Shown here: one piece after another, positions 5,244-5,435 of the stretch
Layout: every line of letters begins with the position of its first letter
Numbering within the stretch: the stretch's first letter is position 1
Source of the DNA: DATLAN01 sp035527455
GTDB lineage: Bacteria; Planctomycetota; Planctomycetia; Pirellulales; Thermoguttaceae
Length of the DNA stretch: 5,435 bases
NCBI GenBank assembly: GCA_035527455.1
Contig: DATLAN010000085.1
Location: forward strand, 1 to 5,435
Direction: 5' to 3'
The notes under the pieces: generated by a model
Told to the model about the DNA's origin: nothing
Databases searched by the model: none
The model's input: the letters and a program-made list of their open reading frames with translations, nothing else
Made by a program: the position numbers and the translations under genes

Positions 5244-5435
5244 CGCCGAGGGGTGTGCTGGCGAAAGAAGCTGTGTCAAGAACCTCCGGGCGGCAGTAAG
5301 CGTCCGATCTGTCCATGGTGGTGCGACGGCAGGGAGCGGCTATTTCTGGCGGGCACGGCGATGGGCTCGACGAGCACGGGTACGGGTGGCTCGGGCTCGG
5401 GATTCGTCCAGCCGATGGGTGAGGATCGCCTCGGG
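5151..5435 (+). CDS. Unrecognised open frame with Cys motif, cut by window end
   Basis: From ATG 5151 the plus strand stays open for 95 codons to the window end; the last upstream stop in frame is TAG 5112-5114. The product would start MRRVADSLHKRESGGQ, then carry a cysteine-containing region (GVCWRKKLC, residues 34-42, and CPWWC, residues 55-59) followed by a Gly/Ser/Thr-rich run (GTAMGSTSTGTGGSGSGF). C-x6-C and C-x3-C spacing could bind metal, but I do not recognise the family. There is no strong ribosome binding site before the ATG. An internal GTG at 5253, following GAGGG, is an alternative start. Third-position G+C is high but so is that of a minus-strand frame across about 5280-5435, so the strand is not settled. 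The start region coincides with the nested stems at 5149-5243. Confidence 0.35.
   Translation, partial: MRRVADSLHKRESGGQNVEIRDHFDLPAAPARRGVCWRKKLCQEPPGGSKRPICPWWCDGRERLFLAGTAMGSTSTGTGGSGSGFVQPMGEDRLG

Overview
The window is GC-rich DNA, probably from a planctomycete (Pirellulales-like) chromosome or a related environmental bacterium. This is inferred from three things: the large secreted heparinase-type lyase, a DUF932 protein of the kind I associate with planctomycete accessory regions, and a RAYT/REP mobile-element style common there. No rRNA or other taxonomic marker is present. Nearly all recognisable genes lie on the minus strand, and most of the window outside one intact gene is mobile-element debris.

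Region by region. Bases 1-667 read on the minus strand as the 5' ribozyme part (domain I into domain IV) of a bacterial group II intron; its reverse transcriptase would lie beyond the left edge. The intron sits next to a 14-bp perfect inverted repeat (663-708) and a short stop-bounded fragment of an IS3-like integrase (721-807). Two exact 24-bp tandem copies of a REP-like motif (826-873) follow, then what may be a broken tail of another protein gene (875-955).

The one intact large gene (996-4034, minus) encodes a 1012-residue secreted heparinase II/III-family polysaccharide lyase with an extra N-terminal beta-rich module. Its ribosome binding site overlaps the stop codon of a deleted RAYT transposase. 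That transposase lies in a roughly 230-bp element with 17-bp terminal inverted repeats (4081-4311). On its far side the element truncates a DUF932 gene (4294-4866, minus), which keeps a good start and ribosome binding site but loses its C-terminal part.

Upstream of DUF932 (4877-5250) the DNA is rich in inverted repeats. There is a structured DUF932 leader, a 22-pair hairpin whose two wobble pairs fit a plus-strand RNA, and a set of nested stems. The nested stems overlap the start of a plus-strand open frame that runs off the right edge.

Taken together, an enzyme gene for extracellular polysaccharide breakdown is embedded between REP/RAYT remnants, a group II intron and a decapitated accessory gene. 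The genes show no evident common pathway. The least explained part is the hairpin cluster at 4877-5243 with the adjoining open frame.
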